Assembly (NCBI GenBank): GCA_025454175.1
Contig: JALOOX010000045.1
Location: 1 to 44,566, forward strand
DNA from: Syntrophobacteraceae bacterium
Lineage (GTDB): Bacteria > Desulfobacterota > Syntrophobacteria > Syntrophobacterales > Syntrophobacteraceae
Length of the DNA: 44,566 bases
Direction of reading: 5' to 3'
This document shows, in pieces, positions 40,235-44,566 of the stretch (its first letter is position 1; the number at the start of each line of letters is the position of its first letter). Below the pieces are notes generated by a model. That model had not been told where the DNA came from. It made no database searches and saw nothing but the letters and a program-made list of their open reading frames with translations. The position numbers and the translations under genes are program-made.

Positions 40235-41248
40235 ATGACCGGTAAGCTGCATTTGAGTCTCGTGTTTTCAGTTATCTTCTTTTTTGCCATGGCCCTCGTC
40301 ATCGAGTCGAGCGCCTGGGCGCGGGCCGGCGGCGGCCGCTCGATGGGAAGTCGCGGAAGCAAGAGCTACACGGCGCCTCAGAAGCCGGCAGGTCCGTCCC
40401 AGAGCGGCCCCGGCATGAGCACGCCCGGACGGAACCCCGGCGCGCCCACCGCGGCTCAGCCCTCGGGCGGCTTCTTCAGCCGCAGCCCCTTCATGCAGGG
40501 ATTGGCCGGCGGGCTTGCCGGAGGAATGATCGGGAGTCTCCTGTTCGGCGGCATGGGGCATGCCGCGGGTGGCGGTGCCGGCGGCGGTGGCGGCGGCATA
40601 GGCTTCCTGGAAATCGCCCTCCTGGGTCTTCTTCTCTTCTTGGCGTACCGTTTCTTCAAGAAGCGTCGCGAGCAGGCTTTTGCCAACGCGAGCGCGTATT
40701 CCGGGGTTTCCCCCGGCCTGGAAACCTATGGCGGGCCTCCCCAGAGCGAGCCCTTCACCACCGGTTATCCTCAGGAGCCTGCCGCCGGTCCGGGAGATGT
40801 GGACCGGGGAATTCATCAGATCCGAAGCATGGATCCCGCCTTTGACGAGGAGAAGTTCAAGGAAACCGTCCAGGATCTCTTCTTCCGCATTCAGGCCGGG
40901 TGGACCAATCGAAGCCTGGATGGCCTCGGCGGCATCCTGACCGATGAGATGGTCGCGTTCTTCCAGAAGGAATTCGACACGATGAACCAGAATGGCGTGA
41001 TCAACCGCCTGGAGAACATCGCCGTTCGTAAGGTTGAGCTGGCCGAGGTGTGGCAGGAATCGGGCAAGGACTTCATCACCGTCCTGTTCACGGCAAACCT
41101 CCTCGATTACACCGTGGACGCGACCACCCGCGAAGTCGTGCAAGGCGACAAGATGAACCCGGTCAAGTTCCAGGAATACTGGACATTCTGCCGGGATGTG
41201 GGGTCTAGCCGGTGGCAGCTTTCCGCCATCGGACAGGTCGAGGCATAG
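40235..41248 (+). CDS. Tim44-like domain membrane protein
   Basis: 337 aa. Signal/anchor (LSLVFSVIFFFAMALVIESS), a Gly/Ser/Pro-rich low-complexity region (35-90), a glycine zipper (GLAGGLAGGMIGSLLFGGMG) and a membrane helix (GFLEIALLGLLLFLAYRFF). The C-terminal Tim44-like domain (about 205-335, FKETVQDLFFRIQAGWTNRS to YWTFCRDVGSSRWQLSAI) faces one side of the membrane. Bacterial members are of unknown function and related to proteins that bind membranes or peptides. The ATG at 40235 is preferred (AAGGAAGCGAG); ATG at 40208 is possible. Confidence 0.88.
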   Translation: MTGKLHLSLVFSVIFFFAMALVIESSAWARAGGGRSMGSRGSKSYTAPQKPAGPSQSGPGMSTPGRNPGAPTAAQPSGGFFSRSPFMQGLAGGLAGGMIGSLLFGGMGHAAGGGAGGGGGGIGFLEIALLGLLLFLAYRFFKKRREQAFANASAYSGVSPGLETYGGPPQSEPFTTGYPQEPAAGPGDVDRGIHQIRSMDPAFDEEKFKETVQDLFFRIQAGWTNRSLDGLGGILTDEMVAFFQKEFDTMNQNGVINRLENIAVRKVELAEVWQESGKDFITVLFTANLLDYTVDATTREVVQGDKMNPVKFQEYWTFCRDVGSSRWQLSAIGQVEA

Positions 41249-41329
41249 AGGACAGCCTGAACCCGAGGTCCCGGGAACCGTCCAACCACTGAAGCGAGCC
41301 CAAAAGGGCTGAGGAAAATGATCGCATGA

Positions 41330-41375
41330 CCGCGGGATGTGGAGACCTTTTCGAAGGGGACTCCACGTCCCGCGG
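41330..41375 (+). terminator. Probable terminator after the Tim44-like gene
   Basis: CCGCGGGATGTGGAG (41330-41344) pairs with CTCCACGTCCCGCGG (41361-41375) through 15 bp with one G-T pair, followed by TTTCC. It lies 82 bases after the stop. Confidence 0.6.
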
Positions 41376-41549
41376 TTTCCCTCCTGCCACTCCCCGTCCA
41401 ACCAGTATCAGCGACTTTCTTTGATATGCTCCACTGAATGGTTTGATCCCAACCGTGCCGGAAAGTATACTGCCGCACCGTGGATGATGCGGGCGACGTG
41501 ATGGAAAAATTACAGGTTTCAAGTTTCAGGTTGTACCGGGTTTGTGGGC

Positions 41550-41660
41550 GTTTCGCGTTGTATACTCGTTAAGGGTGAAAAGATTCGTTTCAGGGCACTG
41601 TAGGGGCGAAAAATTTTTCGCCCCTACTTAAGATTCAATCCTCAACGGGTATAGTACGGA
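41550..41660. repeat. MITE-like repeat with perfect central palindrome
   Basis: A 28-bp perfect palindrome (41600-41627, arms GTAGGGGCGAAAAA) is enclosed by imperfect inverted ends TATACTCGTTAAGGGTGAAA and TATACCCGTTGAGGATTGAA. A partial relative of the ends occurs at 30823. No target duplication was found. Confidence 0.65.
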
Positions 41661-41698
41661 TGTATGGAGTGAATCCACTGGCCTGCACGAGATGACTT

Positions 41699-43435
41699 AT
41701 GCATGAAGGTGATCTGCTGTCGAACATCGGACTGGCCATCGTGGTCGCCACGGGCTTCGCCCTTCTTGCCAGGGCCGCGAGGCAGCCTCTGCTGCTGGCC
41801 TACCTGGCCGCCGGCATTGTGCTGGGGCCGAGGATCGGATTCGGCCTGATCCAGGACGAGGCCAACATCACCCTCATCTCCGAGATAGGGCTGATCCTAC
41901 TCCTTTTCATCATCGGGCTCGAAATCGACCTGAAGAAACTCCTCTCCGCCGGCCGGACTCTCATCTTCTCGGGGGTCTCGCAGTTCCTCGTGTGCGTGGC
42001 ACTGGGCATCGGGTTCTTCACGCTCCTGGGCTTCAAGCTGGGAGGCGGAAGCTTCGACGCGCTCTATCTCGCGGTGGCCATGGCTCTCAGCAGCACCATG
42101 ATCGTCGTGAAGCTCCTCTACGACAAGTTCGAGCTCACGACCCTGCCCGGCCGGATCACCCTCGGAATTCTCGTGTTTCAGGACATCTGGGCCATTCTCT
42201 TCCTCGCGCTCCAGCCGAACCTGCTCACCCCCGCCGCGTCGGTGATCCTGCTGTCCCTCGCCAAGGGAGCCGGACTGGTCGTCGTGAGCCTGGCCCTGAG
42301 CAAATATGTGCTCTCGCATGTGTTTTCCTTCACGGCCAAGATCCCGGAGCTGCTGCTCGTTACGGCCATCGCCTGGTGCTTCCTCATCGCCGGCATCGCG
42401 GGTGAAGTCGGGCTCTCCAAGGAGATGGGGGCCCTCGTGGCCGGCGTGTGCCTCTCGACATTTCCCTACAATGTGGATGTCATTGCCAAGGTGATCAACA
42501 TCAGGGACTTCTTCGTGACGCTTTTCTTCGTGGGACTGGGTCTCCAGATTCCCGTGCCCACGGTGGCACTCCTGGTTTATGCGACCCTTGCCTCCCTCTT
42601 TCTCGTGGCCACGCGCTTCCTCTCCATTTTTCCCGTCCTCTACGCCATGAAGAACGGACTGCGGGCGAGCCTCATCCCCTCCATCAATCTTGCGCAGATG
42701 AGCGAGTTCTCCCTGGTCATCGCCTCGCTGGGGCTCGCGTTCAAACATATCGACGCGCAGGTGGTCGGGATTCTGACCTTTGTCTTCGCCATCACGTCGG
42801 TTCTCTCGACCTATATGATTCAATACAACCACCAGATTCAGGCCATGATGGCCCCTTTGGCCGGAAAACTGGGCTTGAGGGATATCGTGGGGGAGCCCGC
42901 GGCGCATGAGGAAGTGGAGGAGCCCAAGGAGGTGGTTTTTCTCGGCTTTTTCAGGGAGGCGAGCTCCATCTTCCACGAGATCGAATCCATGCGGGACGGC
43001 GATGGGACGCCTCTGACGGAGCGCGTGCTGGTGATCGACTTCAACCCGATGGTCCACAGCGAGCTGAACCGGCGGGACGTCAAATGCATTTACGGGGACA
43101 TCTCCAGCGTGGATACCCTGAAGCACGCCCATGTGGATCGTGCCAGGACGGTCGTTTGCTCCATCCCCGATTCCATTCTCCGGGGCACCACCAATGAGCG
43201 ACTGCTGGCTCTTTCGAAGCGGCTGTGCCCCGAGGCCCAGGTGATCGTCACCGCCAACACCCTCCAGACGGCCTTGAATCTCTATCGACAGGGGGCGGAC
43301 TTCGTTTTCATCCCAAGAATCCACTCGGCCCGGCTGCTGGCCAGGATCATCTCCGAGTCCCTGAGCGAAAAGCTGGCTCGCTATCGTGAAGAGGAGATGG
43401 CGCAGCTCATGGAGCGACGGGAGGTCCTGGGCTGA
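41699..43435 (+). CDS. CPA2-family cation/proton antiporter (Kef-like)
   Basis: 578 aa. Twelve or so helices (1-385) with family segments LLAYLAAGIVLGPRIGFGL, LLFIIGLEIDLKKLL and LGILVFQDIWAILFLAL carrying the essential Asp. The C-terminal cytosolic part (about 405-560) resembles an RCK/TrkA-N domain (VLVIDFNPMVHSELNRRDVK CIYGD, DRARTVVCSIPDS), but the nucleotide-binding glycine loop is replaced by FLGFFREASS. NAD binding is therefore doubtful. Likely exchanges K+ or Na+ for protons at the inner membrane. Ribosome site is weak (GAGATGA). Confidence 0.9.
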   Translation: MHEGDLLSNIGLAIVVATGFALLARAARQPLLLAYLAAGIVLGPRIGFGLIQDEANITLISEIGLILLLFIIGLEIDLKKLLSAGRTLIFSGVSQFLVCVALGIGFFTLLGFKLGGGSFDALYLAVAMALSSTMIVVKLLYDKFELTTLPGRITLGILVFQDIWAILFLALQPNLLTPAASVILLSLAKGAGLVVVSLALSKYVLSHVFSFTAKIPELLLVTAIAWCFLIAGIAGEVGLSKEMGALVAGVCLSTFPYNVDVIAKVINIRDFFVTLFFVGLGLQIPVPTVALLVYATLASLFLVATRFLSIFPVLYAMKNGLRASLIPSINLAQMSEFSLVIASLGLAFKHIDAQVVGILTFVFAITSVLSTYMIQYNHQIQAMMAPLAGKLGLRDIVGEPAAHEEVEEPKEVVFLGFFREASSIFHEIESMRDGDGTPLTERVLVIDFNPMVHSELNRRDVKCIYGDISSVDTLKHAHVDRARTVVCSIPDSILRGTTNERLLALSKRLCPEAQVIVTANTLQTALNLYRQGADFVFIPRIHSARLLARIISESLSEKLARYREEEMAQLMERREVLG

Positions 43436-43530
43436 GACAGGCGGTCACGCCTCCGGCGTCGGTCGGCATGCCGCGCGTCGTCACCCGGGTCGGCAGGAAG
43501 GATGTTCAGCATTTCGCGGTTTGCGCCCCC

Positions 43531-43567
43531 AAAGAGCCTGACGAAAACAGGCTGCCTGGCTCTCTTT
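43531..43567. terminator. Weak hairpin between the antiporter and ATPase fragment
   Basis: AAAGAGCC (43531-43538) and GGCTCT (43558-43563) followed by CTTT, between convergent genes. Short stem, tentative. Confidence 0.3.
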
Positions 43568-43578
43568 CGTTGAGCGTG

Positions 43579-44208
43579 CTAAATCACCGGAGCATCCCCC
43601 AGAAGGGGCACCAATCTTTCGACAATCTCTTGCACGGGCACTCCCCCAATCATTTGCAGACAGATACGATCGATGGAATCCTGAACGACATAGGTGTTCC
43701 CCTCGAGATCGGCGAGCTTCAGGATCTTCCCTTTCTCTACAAGGGCATTCACCGCCTGATACACCGTACTTTGAGCGAGCCCGATCCGTGAGAGTGCATC
43801 CCTGGAAAAGATTGCCGCACCTTCCCCCATGGCCACGGCCAACAGGGTCTTACGCTGCGGCGGGGTCAGGTCCTGCCAGGACTTCTCGAAGTCGGAGCGC
43901 TCTGACTCGAGAAACTCCCGGACTGCAATCCGAAGGGAGTCAGCCCAGTTGACCGGCCTTTCCCCGCGAATCGCAAGGTGCCAGAGCAGATACATCACCT
44001 TCTGCAAGCCATAGGGGTGACCCTCAAGGAAATAATGCACAACGCGGGGCAGCTCTTTTGAAATTTCAATGTTCAGCGTCTCACGGAAATTGTGCCGCAC
44101 GAATGCCGTGAAGCGGGTGGTCTCAGAAAACGGATCGCAGAGTACGCTAAGCTGTTTGCAGTAACGGGCAGTTGGCTGGGCCTCCCATGAAACGGAAAAA
44201 ATCGTATG
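43579..44208 (-). pseudogene. 3' fragment of AAA-type ATPase
   Basis: The frame is open from just after the recombinase stop (44209) but has no good start; the only internal option is GTG at 44100. The encoded sequence is the C-terminal half of a STAND/archaeal-type ATPase: VVHYFLEGHPYGLQKVMYLL (lid helices), LTPPQRKTLLAVAMGEG, then a winged helix LAQSTVYQAVNALVEKGKIL. The Walker A/B core is missing. It probably lost its 5' part when the recombinase-bearing element inserted. Confidence 0.7.
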
Positions 44209-44566
44209 TTAAGCATGCACTGAGGCCGGAAGCCAGCGGTACAGCGTGGGGATGGATACGCCCAGGTTCTTCGCCACGTCCCTCGGCGGGACGCCGCTAG
44301 CGAGCAGCTTTTTTGCCGATTCGATTTTGCTGTCGGTCATCTTGGGTTTGCGACCTCCCCTGCGACCTAGCTGACGGGCAACTTCAAGGCCGGCGCGTGT
44401 GCGCTCGACAGTGAGCTCGCGTTCCATTTCAGCAAGACTGGCCATGACATGGAAGAAGAAGCGACCGGAGGGGGTGGCCGTGTCGATGGCATCGGTGAGG
44501 CTCCTAAACTGTATACCTTGCTTGTGCAGATCGCCGACCAGGTCGACCAGCTGCTTGACGCTGCGG
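44209..44566 (-). CDS. Serine recombinase (resolvase/invertase family), 5' end beyond window
   Basis: The last 118 codons are present; the catalytic serine lies outside the window. Visible: LVDLVGDLHKQGIQFRSLTD and AIDTATPSGRFFFHVMASLA from the end of the catalytic domain, the E-helix EMERELTVERTRAGLEVARQ, the GRRGGRKPKM linker, and an HTH (GVPPRDVAKNLGVSIPTLYR). This matches Tn3-type resolvases/invertases. Its presence implies a transposon or genomic island continuing to the right. Confidence 0.92.
   Translation of the reverse strand, partial: RSVKQLVDLVGDLHKQGIQFRSLTDAIDTATPSGRFFFHVMASLAEMERELTVERTRAGLEVARQLGRRGGRKPKMTDSKIESAKKLLASGVPPRDVAKNLGVSIPTLYRWLPASVHA

Larger units (their letters stand above)
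41249..41698. other. Intergenic region with terminator and repeat
   Basis: No gene. It contains the hairpin at 41330-41375 and the repeat at 41550-41660, with a short CAGGTTTCAAGTTTCAGG motif near 41513-41531. Confidence 0.5.

Noticed and set aside
41897..43324. Minus-strand frame of 475 codons opposite the antiporter
   Set aside because: Shadow of the antiporter gene with His/Glu/Gly-rich composition.

Overview
The window is 44.6 kb of GC-rich bacterial chromosome. Gene content (a signal-peptide CbiK chelatase, FeoA/FeoB, several sigma-54 regulators, Tim44-like, SYLF and DUF374 proteins) fits an anaerobic deltaproteobacterium (Desulfobacterota, perhaps a Syntrophobacter-like lineage). That placement is inference. 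No phage, plasmid or CRISPR locus is visible. The right edge cuts a serine recombinase that abuts a truncated ATPase gene.

Layout. 0-3.4 kb: tRNA-Pro and a minus-strand set pcm / SLOG protein / damaged GGDEF protein. 3.8-6.0 kb: two convergent unknown genes. 6.1-10.5 kb: iron uptake (FeoA-like, terminator, feoA-feoB, Cys-rich FeoB partner), then aroB. 10.7-12.6 kb: glnK-amtB behind a sigma-54 promoter. 13-13.8 kb: trmI-type tRNA methyltransferase. 14-19.2 kb: five-gene operon for a BMP-family nucleoside-type ABC importer. 19.2-22.2 kb: intergenic repeats and an integrase scrap around a divergent acyltransferase/EmrA pair. 22.3-27.2 kb: PEP/pyruvate-binding protein, glutamate dehydrogenase and two tandem paralogous small genes. 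27.5-30.8 kb: histidine kinase and sigma-54 response regulator. 31-34 kb: DUF5661, NTF2-like, isochorismatase-like and SYLF proteins. 34.2-36 kb: cobalamin riboswitch with its terminator, an 85-aa unknown protein and exported CbiK. 36.4-41.2 kb: a second kinase/sigma-54 regulator pair, then a sigma-54 promoter with upstream sites, an HTH protein and a Tim44-like protein. 41.7-43.4 kb: CPA2 antiporter.

Two patterns stand out. First, three short non-coding elements (869-1002, 26324-26466, 36241-36394) share about 13-18 bp terminal inverted repeats and are each bounded by an 11-bp direct repeat (11/11, 9/11 and 10/11 identical), yet their interiors are unrelated and consist of other palindromic intergenic repeats. 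They look like transposase-less cassettes mobilised by an IS4/IS231-type transposase. Second, each of the two kinase/sigma-54-activator pairs lies directly beside a near-consensus sigma-54 promoter with a palindromic candidate activator site, driving small proteins of unknown function: two self-contained regulator-target modules.
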